Source: Molanna angustata | Taxonomy: Eukaryota; Arthropoda; Insecta; Trichoptera; Molannidae | Assembly: GCA_963576475.1 (NCBI GenBank) | Contig: OY754981.1 | Coordinates: 15,074,716-15,138,715, forward strand | DNA length: 64,000 nt | Reading direction: 5' to 3' | Shown: in pieces, positions 23,047 through 36,344 of the stretch | Numbering within the stretch: the stretch's first letter is position 1 | How the letters are laid out: each line of letters opens with the position of its first letter | The notes under the pieces: generated by a model | The model's input: only the letters and a program-made list of their open reading frames with translations | Database searches by the model: none | What the model was told of the DNA's origin: nothing | Made by a program: the position numbers and the translations under genes

Positions 23047-25379
23047 TAATATCCTAACTGAAAGAACTATCATTATTTCAACATCCTCTAAAACTTTCAA
23101 AAGAAAATTATGGAGAGGTCTGCCCCAAGGTTCTGTGATAAGCCCTATTTTGTATAATATATATACCTATGATATGGATAGTTCAATTCCACTGTTTATA
23201 AAAAGGCTGTATTTTGCTGACGATATAATAATCTATATCATTCTTAACAATTTAACTCAAGCAGCTCATCATATCTCAAGTGCTCTACAATATTTGAATT
23301 CTTGGCTTGTCAATAATGGCTTGAAACTATCATCTACCAAAAGCAAGGCTTTAATATTTTCTCGGAAGCGATCCATCCCCCCCTTATCAATTAAATTTGA
23401 AAATGAACCTCTTGAAATTGTCACCCAACATAAGTTTCTCGGCATTATATTTGATCACAAACTTTCCTGGTTACCTCACATTCAAAAAATTGTGACCAAA
23501 TGTGAATTAGGTCTCAATATTATGAGAGCAGTAGCTAGAGTATGGTGGGGTGCCCACCCATCTACTCTTAGAATAATGTTTAATGCACTTGTACGTAGTC
23601 ACCTTGATTATGGATCAATCCTCTTTGACCCATTGCCTAAACACCTGGCTAAAAAACTTGACGTGATTCAATCCAAGTCGTTGAGAATTATTTTGGGAGC
23701 GATGAAGAGTTCCCCTATCAATGCTCTTCAAGTGGAATGCGTGGAATCTCCACTAATAATAAGACGACAATTTTTATCGGACAAATTCATTTCCAAAACT
23801 CTTTATTATTCTAATCATCCGATCATAGAAAAGCTTCAACGATTATTAAAAGTAAATGAAAATACTAGATATAGGAACTCAAAATCAATTCCATTTCTTC
23901 TAAAAAGTTTTCAAACCTATCAACTATCTATTTCCAACATGAATTTAGATAAAGGGTCAACGCTTCCTATTTACAATATTCCGCTTTTGGCTTCTTCTTT
24001 TGGTCCGAATGTGATCCTATCTATTGGAATGGACAAGTATTGGAGCAATCGTAGTTTAGCTGAGATTAACTCTAAATTTAAGGAAATTATTTTGACAAAA
24101 TTTCCCAGCTCTCTTACAATATATACAGATGGCTCGAAAATTCCTGACACCTCCTGCGGTGCCTCGGTCTATATTCCAGCACTCAACATTAAATCGTCCT
24201 ACTCCCTCCCTAAAATATTTTCAATCTACTCAGCCGAATGTTTTGCCATTGAGCAGGCTTTGATCCACATTGAATCATATAAAATATCTAATGCTGTGAT
24301 TTTATCAGACTCTCTTAGTGCACTTCAAAAAATTTCTTCTAACATTGTTAACCCTCTAGATTATCTTTTATGTTCAATAAAATACAAATTGTTTAAACTT
24401 AAATCTGATAATTACGACATATCCTTGGCCTGGATTCCTGGCCACCTTGGCATCGAAGGTAATGAAACAGCTGACTTATTAGCAAAATCAAATTCCTCTT
24501 CAGGTATGAATCTATCCCATTTGCAGATCCCAACTTTAGATTATGTTTGTTCCCTCCAAAACATTAAGATGCGTAGATGGAATGATCACCTGTCAGTGAC
24601 TCGTATTCGAACAGGATCGTTCTACGCTGGAATCCAGCCCACGATCCCCTCAAAACCTTGGTTTCAGGGAAGAGGATTTTCTAGAAGAGATATTTCCTGT
24701 TTAACAAGAATGAGAATTGGTCACTGTATTGTGGCTACTCACCTGTTTAAAATTCATGTATTTAGCAGCCCTATGTGTGAGTGTGGTCTAGAGGAGGAGA
24801 CTCTGGACCATATGTTTTTTAATTGCAATAACCGGTCTAATATCAGTGGTCTGTATCAATTCTTTATCGACACTGTTCATACGTCTCCAATTAATATCTC
24901 CTACCTGTTATCTCTTAATAATTCAAAAATTTATGTCTTGTTGTTAAAATTTCTAAAATCTCACAACATCGAACTGTAACTTAATCTTGAACTTTTTATA
25001 TTCTCCTAAAACTGCTCCTAACTCTCCATTTTTATATCTATTTTCATCCAAGGCATATAGCACTCTAAATAGGGTGAATTGCCATATAAAGCAAAAAAAA
25101 AACGTTTGTTGCACAAATAAAAAAAAATGAATTAATATTACAAACTAACGGCACAAAATAATGTAAATTTTAAGAAGTCAGACCAAACAATTGTCACAAA
25201 TAAAAATATTAAATTAAATAAAATTGTCAATAATTTAGGACGCCACAAATAATGAATTGAAATGTTGAAAGTCAATAAAATAAATAAATAAATAAAAACA
25301 CAGCCGAAATATTGTCACAAAGGAAATAAAAAAATTGTCACAAATATTATTGTGTTCTGGGGCACACATAATTTTTCAT

Positions 25380-25780
25380 CACGGCCATGATCGTGCTAAT
25401 GCACCGTCAATGCCGGAATGGACCGTCGTCGATGGACGAAGGGGGCAGGCTATCGGCGAAAGTAACCTCGGGTCCTAGACACCGGCAGATGCCGGTTGGG
25501 TGACTGTCGACTACGAACGGCGGCGGAGTGGGTCTTAAAGAGATGCAGGCCGTTGCTCCAGTCCAGCGCGGCCTAATAGAGTTTGGAGCACTTTCCAAAC
25601 TTAGCACCAGCTTCGATCCCAGTTCTCTCGCCAAATGGTGCTGCGTCGATCCATTTCGGCACTCCAAGTGTCATGTCCATGGCTGCCGATGTGGAGCGAG
25701 CCTGACCGACATCCTTTGGTAAATTTTGCAGCTGCTCTGTCCACGAGGGATGCGGAGCGCGGTCCGTGTTCACACGACAC
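25380..25780. other. GC-rich unclassified segment
   Basis: About 400 bp of clearly higher GC content than its surroundings, with ORFs of 60-90 aa open on both strands (for example minus ARSTSAAMDMTLGVPKWID). None is recognised. Upstream (25113-25370) is AT-rich with repeated ATTGTCACAAA. In the pre-insertion DNA this whole stretch sat inside the MITE-like arms. It may be the body of a non-autonomous transposon or a fragment of an older element. Confidence 0.45.
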
Positions 25781-25849
25781 GTGTAAAATTTCGACTGTGT
25801 GTTTTTTTTTTAATTAATTTATTTTAACCAAAACGTCAAAAATACCCCG

Positions 25850-25922
25850 GAAAAATGCCTCACTTCGATTTATACAAAATTTGCTAACTACTACATATAG
25901 TATATTGTAATAAAAATCTATG
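25850..25922 (-). repeat. right arm of a TIR element (MITE-like end)
   Basis: CTTCGATTTATACAAAATTT, GCTAACTACTACATATAGTA and TAATAAAAATCTATG match the right half of the 128-bp MITE at 51723-51850, in inverted orientation to the arm at 11267. Inner parts also mirror each other (AAGTGAGTCAT on the left, ATGCCTCACTT on the right; TTTGACGTTT on the left, AACGTCAAA on the right). Confidence 0.6.
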
Positions 25923-26088
25923 TCTCTCATTTGACATTTCTTCACCTGTATTTTTGTTGATTTTTGTTCTGTGTTTCTTCAGCATTTGTCTTGTCATAAT
26001 CTTTGGTTATATACTTCATGTTTTTCCGTTGAAATTTATGTTAATTTTATAAAATATATGTTGTAATATAATTTACATAGATATTACA

Positions 26089-28414
<2,326 letters not shown>

Positions 28415-28659
28415 ATGTGTGTCTAATATGTAGGCACACATAATAACATTAAATTTAACAGTAAAAAAAAAATCATCAATAAAAACATATTTATTAGTTA
28501 AATTAATTTGTTTAAATGTACCATAGAACGGTTGACATTTGTACCTTTAATGAATGAAATCTGTGTTCAAATCAAATTGTATTTTTTTGTAAATCAGAAG
28601 CCACTCAAATTAATCAAACTAATTGGAACAAATATTTATTATAATTGTATATCAAATAA

Positions 28660-29100
28660 ATAAGGGATTCACCTCACCAGGCGGGCGCATATTGATGCCC
28701 TCCTTAGAATTATCAGTGTTACTGTAAATATTTCATTATAAAAACTATTCATACAGACAAGTGTGTCTATATAACGAGTGCTTTGTGATAATTGTTTACA
28801 AAAACATCCACGCAATAACATAGAAACAATTTATTTGTGTGCACTGTGAATAGTAGCAGTAATAATAATAACAGTGATAATAACAGCCTCTTGAATAGCT
28901 GAAATATGTGTCATTTCTTTAACTATTCGGCAGATCAAAACACGTGTTTAGGTTTCAAGTACCTACAGGCTGTGGTTAAAACAGTAAGTTTCAATATTCG
29001 CACAGCAATAAAATTATACCTGATGTGGGCGACAGCAGCCAGATGTGCCGAATACTTACTGCCATGTAACATGAAATAGGTACTATGAAGGATATCCAAA
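28660..29100. other. intergenic DNA without identified genes
   Basis: AT-rich sequence downstream of ZCCHC10 with no supported gene. ATAATAATAACAGTGATAAT-like simple sequence lies near 28860-28890. Confidence 0.5.
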
Positions 29101-29109
29101 CCATAGTAT

Positions 29110-29760
29110 TCAAGAATAAGGATGGCTCGCAGAGACACGACGAAGGAACAAAGTACCAAGCTCTCCCTTCAACAGCGAAGTGAGAAATTGAAAGCTGAGC
29201 TCGTTCTGAGGATGTACCTGGGGAGTCTGCTGCAGGCCAAGTTTGTGAACAAGTGAAAAGACACGAGTGTACCAGAACTTAATAAATTTAAATTGAAATA
29301 GTGAGTAAGAAAATGTTAGTAGCATAAGTAACTTAGTGAGGTTTTATATGTTGATATTGTTAGGTAAGATAGTGTAACTAGCATAGTGTTTAATAAGTAG
29401 GAAAAAAATATGTGTAATCTTAGCTGATGTATGTGTATGTACTGTGAAAGTGTGATGAATGTATAAGTGAAGTAAGAAGAAAGACCTTCTGGACTCCTTC
29501 GGGAGAACTTAATTGCAGCCCGCCACTCGTCATGTTACGGTCCAGGGGGCAGGCGAAAAGAGGAGAGCTGAGTGCAGAGTGGGATTCTGGAATATTAGAA
29601 GGAATGGATAGAAAGATGAACAAATTGTGCGACATAATGAAAGGTAAAGGAATAGATGTTTTATGTGTAAGTGAGACAATAATGAAAGGTAGAGGGATGA
29701 ATGTAAGGAATGATGGTATGATAGAGCTGTGGTCAAAGCAGTTTTTTGGAATATACGTAT
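29110..29760 (+). mobile_element. RTE-like LINE 5' fragment (endonuclease start)
   Basis: From about 29575 the plus strand encodes AEWDSGILEGMDRKMNKL, then CDIMKGKGIDVLCVSETIMK and a GRGMNVRNDGM stretch. This is the beginning of the apurinic-type endonuclease of RTE-like ORF2 ('K-x-I-D-V-L-C-V-S-E'). Upstream is a short ORF (29122-29256, 44 aa, basic, unrecognised) that may belong to the element's leader. The frame then stops, so only the 5' end remains. Confidence 0.6.
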
Positions 29761-30247
29761 GTTTCAACTTTATGATAATCATCAATCATGTATTTATAGA
29801 AAAAATCTCAATTTGTGGGTCTAGATTATGATAAACTATTATATTTAAAAATATCAATTGTAATGAAATAAATGACTGAGATAGTTAATAATATTTTTTT
29901 TAGTGATTGTAATTATTGTTACTTGAAATAAAATGTTATTAATACATATTTATTTATTTAACTTTTTGTACATAATATAAAAAAATATAATGCATTCCAA
30001 CCAACCAGATTACAGAGTAACAGAATTATTTATTATGTACATCAACAAAAAATGAAAGCTAGAAAAGACCAAAAAAATATTCATAACACCAAGATAAATA
30101 ATAAAAACAAAAAAAAAACATCATAGTAAAAAAAGGATTGGGAAAGAACAAGAAGAAGAAATCAAGATCAGGTGTTTAAGGATAAATATTCCTTCTTTAG
30201 TAAATATTACGTAGCAAAGGAAGGAAAAGGATCATATCCCTGCTTTA

Positions 30248-30628
30248 GGGCCGGTCTTATAAACGTCCGTTAGTTAAATTTAGACCAAACAAGCCGAAAT
30301 TTGATACAAATCCTCTTTATATTGTCTTATAACAATCCGTTTTACCTAAGAAAAAAAACAATTCAATATAAAAATCCAAAAAATATAAAACAGTATATTT
30401 CAAAATATTCGTAACATTAAAAATGTACCGCAACATAAAAAAACAATTGTAAACTCAACCCTTCCATAACTTATCGTTAATGAACGCTTAATCGGTGGTC
30501 CGACCGTCAGTAAAGGCTAGTATAATTTTACTAAAATTTAACTTACGGATTGTTATAAGACGGAATATAGAGCATTTGTATCAAATTGGTCTGAAATCTA
30601 ACTGAACGGACGTTTATAAGACCGGCCC
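30248..30628. mobile_element. 381-bp MITE with TTA target duplication
   Basis: The ends are GGGCCGGTCTTATAAACGTC and its reverse complement (GACGTTTATAAGACCGGCCC with one offset), and homology of the arms continues inward for about 100 bp (TTGATACAAAT, TCTTATAACAATCCG). TTA flanks both ends (30245-30247, 30629-30631). A 3-bp TTA duplication and GGG-CCC ends fit the PIF/Harbinger group. It has no ORF. Confidence 0.85.
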
Positions 30629-30631
30629 TTA

Positions 30632-32190
30632 GTCGTTTCTTGAAAATGGAAAGCGAGTTTGACGAAGTTATATCTGGACTCAAATTATTCCAGAGTCTTG
30701 CTGAATGCCCTTCAAAGGAGAAGCTGAAAAACTGTTGTGAATGGGGATAGTTAATGTAGTACGTTCAGCAGATCGAAGCGACAGGCCGTGATTAGGTAAA
30801 TTTGGTTTTGGTACTGCAGTGAATTAGGGTTAGAAAGTGTATTCTATAGATGTGACAAAATATGTATATTTCGCTATTGTATCTTAGGCCAATGAAGAAG
30901 AATATGGTAAGAGGAAATGTGATCGAATTTTTTCGTCCAAGTCCAAGGATGAAGCTGATACAAACATTCTGGAGGCGCTCGAGTTTGTTGACATAGTGAT
31001 TTTTTGTTAAATATTAGCAATAAACATTTCCTGTAGTGCGACATGTACAATCTGACTAATGAAGGCAAAACAGTGCTAGATTAGAGGAAAATATTAGCAA
31101 TTATTATTACGTACCATTTGAGGTCTATTACCGATAGGGACGCATATATGAGAATGTTGGCATTATTATGACCGTAATGGTAAATTCGCATAAATCAATT
31201 TTGGCGACTCGGCGAGTAAAGCAAAAGAGCATTCTTTAATTCTTATTATATAACATTTAAACATACTTTCTTTTGAAAATAATAAAAAAAAACATATCAG
31301 CTCGCGAGGCTTTGTGTTTTTATACTGTTTCAAATGTAATATTATAAGTTTTTTGCTCTATTGTAAAATTGTCGATTTTGATATAGAAAGATTTCAAACA
31401 AATGCAAGGAGAGGCAGACTGACATGAATATAGCTGCGCACAAAAATGTGAAAATCCAGAACGACAATCTTACGAGGTCTACTTTATTTATATTAGCAAT
31501 TAGCAATAAACATTTCCTGAAGTTAATTTTTTCAACTGTCAAATATTTCAAAGTCACCTCAAGCTCATATTTTTTATTTTCAAATTGCTAAAGAAGCACA
31601 TCACTTTCATGAAACGGCATTGAAGAATTATCAAGTTATCGTAACAAAATATAAATCAAAAATAATTTAACAAACTTATTTCATGAAAATGACGAAAATT
31701 TTCCATACAAAATTTTAATATTTTGTGGTGAGAGTATAGCGCGTTGGCCACAACCCACTCGTTTTAAAATGATCTGTAGTGCCAGCTTACTAAATATGCC
31801 AATATAGTGAAGTGCTGGATTAGCAAGACGGTGCTGTATTACAGCAGGGATGTGGTAAATTGATATACATAGTTCATTCAATTAAAATTAACTTTTTTTG
31901 AGTTACTCCACAAAGGATATAGGCGACCATCTGCAGTTGTCCTATAGGCCTCTCAAACATTAGACTTTTACACACTTAAGAACCTACTAAAAAAAATATA
32001 GAATCAATTTCATTTTATATTGCTTCTTGAGTAACTAACAGGTACTATAATAAATATTAATAAAACATGCTGGCACACAAGTTCATCGCTGCTCGGACAA
32101 AGACAAAAAGCTTTGTCCTTAAGAATATTATTTACAAATAAATAATATTCAAATAAATTTTGTAAATTTATCATCTAATCGAAATCAGCA
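30632..32190. other. intergenic DNA, possible LINE debris
   Basis: Holds no gene I can support. A block at about 30660-30790 (ending TACGTTCAGCAGATCGAAGC) resembles, inverted, the LINE tail in MCM2 intron 5 (ATCTGCTGAATGTACCAC at about 47898), so part may be an old LINE 3' fragment on the minus strand. ATTAGCAATAAACATTTCCT recurs at about 31012 and 31495. Confidence 0.4.
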
Positions 32191-32195
32191 ATCAA

Positions 32196-32375
32196 CACCA
32201 GGGGGGGAAGTCTGGTCCAACCGGCGAAATCAAAACTTTCGTGATTATCCATATCATATGGAGTTCTATGACATCTGAAGATATTATAGAACTCCATATA
32301 ATAATTATATCCTTGATATGGGTAATCGTGAGGGTTTTGATTTCGCCGGGTTGGATCAGACTTGCCCCCCAGGTG
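32196..32375. repeat. 180-bp hairpin element
   Basis: The left arm CACCAGGGGGGGAAGTCTGG, TCCAACCGGCGAAATCAAAA is mirrored by TTTTGATTTCGCCGGGTTGG, ATCAGACTTGCCCCCCAGGTG, so the arms are about 60 bp with few mismatches. The centre also folds (TGGAGTTCTAT and ATAGAACTCCA). Likely a palindromic MITE. No clear target duplication. Confidence 0.75.
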
Positions 32376-32389
32376 TGAAAAAGTTCCAA

Positions 32390-32623
32390 TGTTTCTTAAA
32401 CTTTTTTATTAAGGGAAATATATTTTTTTCAATAAATTAATGCATGAAGTGCTTATAGAAACTCCCCAACTGGATTATTTATTTTTCTATAAAAAATATA
32501 TACATTATTTAATTGTACATCTGAAACTTTATAATTTTTGTTAAAATTTAATTTAGTGATGACATTGTTTCATACAATTTGTGTTCCTATACAAAACATG
32601 AATGTCAAGATAAGATATTGTGG
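32390..32623 (+). repeat. dispersed repeat, copy C, left part
   Basis: It contains CCCCAACTGGATTATTTATT and GTGATGACATTGTTTCATAC in the orientation of copies A and B, then switches at about 32582 to the reverse orientation (CCTATACAAAACATGAATGTC). The reverse part continues after the LOA element at 36345. So the LOA LINE was inserted in an inverted copy pair. Confidence 0.65.
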
Positions 32624-35600
32624 GTACAAATGGGTCGGAGGAGCAGAGGGCCCTGCATGGGAGTGGTTCAGATTAATCTGCACCACTCCAGGGCGGCGTC
32701 AGCTGCGTTACTCCTCCGACTTACATCGAAAGGAGAGGACATAATTCTAGTCCAAGAGCCATGGGTGGTAAAAGACCAAGTGGCGGGACTAAAATCCAAA
32801 GACTACAAGATCTTTTACTTAAGGGGAACTGGTAAACCTAGATCTTGCATTCTCATTAAGAAAGAGCTCAACGCCTTCATGGTGACAGAGTTCTGCAATA
32901 AAGACATCATAGTGCTGGCAGTAGAACTTCAATCCCAAACCATATGGATGGTTTCTGCATACCTAGCACATGACCATGAAGAACCGCCCCCCCCGAGTAT
33001 CCTTCAAGAAGCTATCGCAAAAGCAGGCAATGTGAAGATACCAGTGGTCATAGGTGCGGATGCCAATGCACACCACACGATCTGGGGCAGTACGGACACA
33101 AATGAAAGAGGTGAGTTACTTTTTGAATATATCATGTGTAATAACCTTGAAATTTGCAATGAAGGTGATTCTCCAACCTTTATCACCGCAATAAGGCGCG
33201 AAGTTCTGGACATAACGTGTGTCAATGAACAAGCTGCCCAATATGTAAGAGATTGGAAAGTCTCAGATGACCATTCCTTCTCTGACCACCAGTACATAGA
33301 ATTCAGTCTGGACCTTCAGAAGCCGGACAAAATTAGGTACCGTAACAGAAAGAAGACGCAATGGGATAAGTATAACACTGCCCTCAGCGAACTTCTATTA
33401 GAAATACCGCCCAGACCTTCCACAATAGAAGAACTGGACGATACGATAGAAACCTTTACCAATGCTTGTAATCAGGCAACCAGGGTATCATGCCCGGTTC
33501 GCACGGTTAAAGGAAGACAGAGACCACCTTGGTGGACAAAAGAGATCATTACCCTGAGAAAGGAATGTCGGAGATTATTCAATCTAGCCAAGGTAACCAA
33601 CAATTGGGAAAACTATAAGGCTAGTCAAAGAGTTTTCAAAAGCAAATTAAAAACAGCGAAAAAAGCCTCCTGGGAAACTTTCTGCACTATGATTGAAACA
33701 ATCCCTGAGGGAAATAGGATTCGCAAAATCCTAGCAACGGATCCAGTAATGCCCGAGTACATAAAAAGGCAAGACGGCAGCTGGACCACAAGCAGCTCTG
33801 AGACATTAGAGCTATTAACTAAGACACACTTTCCTGGATGTAAGCAGGAGTTGCCAAGAGCAACAAACCAAACCAGGAAACAAAGAAGCGCCCAAAGACT
33901 TTTCAGTAAAGAAGCAATTTCTTGGGCTTTATTTGGGTTCGAACCTTACAAATCGCCAGGTCCGGATGGAATCATACCGGCGGAACTACAGGCGGCCTCA
34001 GAGATTGTCATACCTTGGTTGGAGACAGTCTTTGAGGCATGTATAGAACTCTGTTATACCCCCAAAATATGGAGGGAAGTAAAAGTGGTGTTCATACCCA
34101 AAGGAGGTAAAACATCTAACGCTACAACCAAGGATTTCAGACCAATAAGTCTATCCTCGTTTGTCATGAAAACGCTAGAAAGACTCATAGAGACACACAT
34201 CAGGAGTAAAATTGAACCTTCAATGTGGTCAGAGTCCCAGCATGCATACAGTAAAGGGAAATCTGTTGAAACAGCCCTACATACTCTAGTACAGAAAATT
34301 GAGAAATCGATGAAGTACAAAGAATATACATTGGTAGCCTTTCTAGATATAGAAGGGGCCTTTAATAATATTAAATACGAAAAGATAGCTCAGTCTTTGG
34401 AGAAACTAGGGATAGAGACTTCGCTTACAGAGTTTATCGATCATATGTTGAGAAATAGGGTCATAAACTCGGAACTTGGAGGCTCAAAGATAAGAAGATA
34501 CCCAGTGAAGGGTACACCCCAAGGGGGTGTTCTATCACCTCTTCTATGGAATTTAGCCTTAAACGAACTGTTGATGGAATTGGACAACATTGGCGTTACG
34601 GTAATCGCGTATGCGGACGACCTCGCCATAGCAGTGTCGGGGAAGATTCCCAACATACTCACATCTCTTTTACAGAGAGCATTAGGTAGGATAACTCGAT
34701 GGTGTAACAGCAGTGGGTTGGGAGTCAACCCAAGGAAAACGGAGTTAGTCCTATTCACAAATAAACGGGTAATCCCGACCTTCACGTTGCCAACCCTGGA
34801 GGGAGTGACACTAGAGATCTCAGCCCAAGCTAAATATCTGGGACTAATTCTGGATAGGAAGCTGAACTGGAAGCCCAATATGCAGGAGAGAGTACGGAAA
34901 GCTACAAATGCGCTGTACACCTGCAAAAAGATCGTGGGAAAAAGCTGGGGAGTGCACCCGAAGATAACCCACTGGATGTACAAGGCGGTCATAAGGCCAA
35001 TCATGATGTATGGGGTGGTGGTATGGTGGCATTCCTTGAAAAAAGGGGCACACCTTAAGGAGCTGGCAAAAGTTCAAAGACTAGCTGAAGTGACAATCAC
35101 TGGCTGTCTAAGAACTACACCAACTAAAGCTCTTGACACCATCCTGCACCTGATTCCGCTTGACCTCCTTGGGAAACAAATGGCGGCAAACGCTGCCCTA
35201 AGAATGAATAATGTTAACCCTTGGAAGGGGACTCATATTGGGCACTCCATGATTCTTCAGGAGTACAAACAACTATCCGAAGGTATTGACCACACCATTC
35301 CCAAACCCTTCTTCGAGAATGGGTTCTCCACCCAAATCCCCTCGAGGGAGATGTGGAAGGAGAACGCAATTCACCATGGTGAGGCCCAGATGGTGATATA
35401 CACAGATGGGTCGAAACTGGACGGAAGGGTGGGTGGAGGGGTATTTTCGGAGCAACCAAATATCAATATCTCATTCAGGTTGCCAGACCACTGCAGTGTT
35501 TTTCAGGCAGAGATCCTGGCGATTCAAGAAGCAATAGGATGGATACAAAGGGCCGCAATGCAAGGCAGCGAAATCCGTATCCTCACAGACAGCCAAGCAG

Positions 35601-36332
35601 CGATCAAGGCTCTGCGAGGCGCATTAACGACCTCTAAAGTTGCCCTGAACTGCCGCATAGCATTAAACAAAGCAGCCGAGCGGTTTAACATACTTGTTAT
35701 GTGGGTACCAGGTCACAATGATATAACAGGTAACTGTAAGGCAGATGAACTGGCCAGGGCAGGTACCCTGTTACCTTTAGAAACAATAAATCATCGACCC
35801 GGGGTTCCCATGGCAACATGTAAACTCCGGGTCGATGAGAAAACGATAACTCGTGCCAATCAAAGATGGTCTGAAGAAAGCACGTGTGCCATTGCCAAAC
35901 AAACATGGCCAAAATATGATCTCAAAAGAACAAGGGAGATGCTCTCGTTCAGAAGGGACTCACTAGCCAGAGTCACATCGGTATTAACAGGGCACTGGCT
36001 CATAGGAAAACATGCCAGAAGGCTTGGTTTAGAGGCATTTGATTATTGCAGAGCATGCCAAGACGAAGAGGAAGAAGAGACGGTAGTCCACTTCCTCTGT
36101 CAATGCCCTGCTCTCTCCAGAAATAGGAGGAAATTCTTGGGAAGTTTCTTCTACGATGACCTGATGGACATAGCGTATGCTGACATTAGCGACGTTCTGA
36201 CATTTATTAACCACTCAGGCTGGTTCAATGTGGTTTAGTGAAGGGGAAGGACAACCCCACTGTGGTATCACAAAGGGCCAACCGGCCTAAGTGTGTTCTC
36301 CTTGGAGAGCTGCCACTCAAAAAAAAAAAAAA
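32624..36332 (+). mobile_element. LOA-like LINE, 5'-truncated, intact ORF2
   Basis: AAGATATTGTGG occurs at 32612-32623 and again at 36333-36344 after an A tract (36319-36334), a 12-bp target duplication that fixes the limits. The copy starts 6 bp before the ATG of ORF2, so ORF1 and the leader are missing. Restored target DNA would read TTGTGG-AGTTCAGTCC, as in the other repeat copies. EN-RT-RNase H order and the C-terminal Cys box suggest the LOA clade or a close relative. Confidence 0.9.
32630..36238 (+). CDS. LOA-like LINE ORF2 (endonuclease-RT-RNase H)
   Basis: An uninterrupted 1202-aa frame from MGRRSRGPCMGVVQINLHHS. The apurinic-type endonuclease (about residues 10-220) has ILVQEPWV, GADANAHHTIWGS and SDHQYIEF. 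RT (about 440-760) has SPGPDGIIPAEL, DFRPISLSSFVMKTLERLIE, AFLDIEGAFNN, GTPQGGVLSPLLWN and the catalytic AYADDLAIA. RNase H (about 920-1060) has VIYTDGSKLDG, QAEILAIQEAI, LTDSQAAIKAL and MWVPGHNDITGNCKADELA. The C-terminus carries CRACQDEEEEETVVHFLCQC. The protein nicks target DNA and copies element RNA. It has no upstream promoter of its own here, so it may be silent although unbroken. Confidence 0.93.
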   Translation: MGRRSRGPCMGVVQINLHHSRAASAALLLRLTSKGEDIILVQEPWVVKDQVAGLKSKDYKIFYLRGTGKPRSCILIKKELNAFMVTEFCNKDIIVLAVELQSQTIWMVSAYLAHDHEEPPPPSILQEAIAKAGNVKIPVVIGADANAHHTIWGSTDTNERGELLFEYIMCNNLEICNEGDSPTFITAIRREVLDITCVNEQAAQYVRDWKVSDDHSFSDHQYIEFSLDLQKPDKIRYRNRKKTQWDKYNTALSELLLEIPPRPSTIEELDDTIETFTNACNQATRVSCPVRTVKGRQRPPWWTKEIITLRKECRRLFNLAKVTNNWENYKASQRVFKSKLKTAKKASWETFCTMIETIPEGNRIRKILATDPVMPEYIKRQDGSWTTSSSETLELLTKTHFPGCKQELPRATNQTRKQRSAQRLFSKEAISWALFGFEPYKSPGPDGIIPAELQAASEIVIPWLETVFEACIELCYTPKIWREVKVVFIPKGGKTSNATTKDFRPISLSSFVMKTLERLIETHIRSKIEPSMWSESQHAYSKGKSVETALHTLVQKIEKSMKYKEYTLVAFLDIEGAFNNIKYEKIAQSLEKLGIETSLTEFIDHMLRNRVINSELGGSKIRRYPVKGTPQGGVLSPLLWNLALNELLMELDNIGVTVIAYADDLAIAVSGKIPNILTSLLQRALGRITRWCNSSGLGVNPRKTELVLFTNKRVIPTFTLPTLEGVTLEISAQAKYLGLILDRKLNWKPNMQERVRKATNALYTCKKIVGKSWGVHPKITHWMYKAVIRPIMMYGVVVWWHSLKKGAHLKELAKVQRLAEVTITGCLRTTPTKALDTILHLIPLDLLGKQMAANAALRMNNVNPWKGTHIGHSMILQEYKQLSEGIDHTIPKPFFENGFSTQIPSREMWKENAIHHGEAQMVIYTDGSKLDGRVGGGVFSEQPNINISFRLPDHCSVFQAEILAIQEAIGWIQRAAMQGSEIRILTDSQAAIKALRGALTTSKVALNCRIALNKAAERFNILVMWVPGHNDITGNCKADELARAGTLLPLETINHRPGVPMATCKLRVDEKTITRANQRWSEESTCAIAKQTWPKYDLKRTREMLSFRRDSLARVTSVLTGHWLIGKHARRLGLEAFDYCRACQDEEEEETVVHFLCQCPALSRNRRKFLGSFFYDDLMDIAYADISDVLTFINHSGWFNVV

Positions 36333-36344
36333 AAGATATTGTGG

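Larger units (their letters stand above)
13151..24979 (+). pseudogene. LINE ORF2 (endonuclease-RT-RNase H), interrupted
   Basis: The endonuclease begins at 13151 (ILQWNIRSLSPNKSDLIQLL) and has the motifs AISETWLKP, LGDFNAHS and, past the TGA, SSDHFPI. RT begins at about 14400 (DSAPGPDE) and continues from 14533 in another frame (SSYRPIALSSCLLKVIEHL). It runs into the gypsy LTR at 14952 and resumes at 23053 with LWRGLPQGSVISPILY and YFADDIIIY. RNase H follows (IYTDGSKIPD, SAECFAIEQAL, LSDSLSAL, WIPGHLGIEGNETADLLAK), then a Cys/His end (CECGLEEETLDHMFFNC). Removing the LTR element and one TAATAT restores the codons for IINILTERTI. The TGA near 13685 and the frameshift near 14480-14530 make it non-coding as it stands. 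Confidence 0.85.
11518..25101 (+). mobile_element. full-length I-clade-like LINE, split by a gypsy element
   Basis: The element has two ORFs (gag-like with three zinc knuckles, then endonuclease-RT-RNase H), a 3' UTR and an A-rich tail at 25092-25101. ACGTTTGTTGC flanks it on both sides (11507-11517 and 25102-25112), an 11-bp target duplication that fixes the limits. Without the gypsy insertion (14952-23046 plus one target copy) it is about 5.5 kb. RNase H after RT and the ORF1 zinc knuckles point to the I clade or a relative. It is probably dead: ORF2 has an in-frame TGA near 13685, a frameshift near 14480-14530 and the LTR element. Confidence 0.85.

Noticed and set aside
34054..35459. Several minus ORFs up to 187 aa
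   Set aside because: They lie antisense over the intact LINE ORF2 and have no domain or start context.
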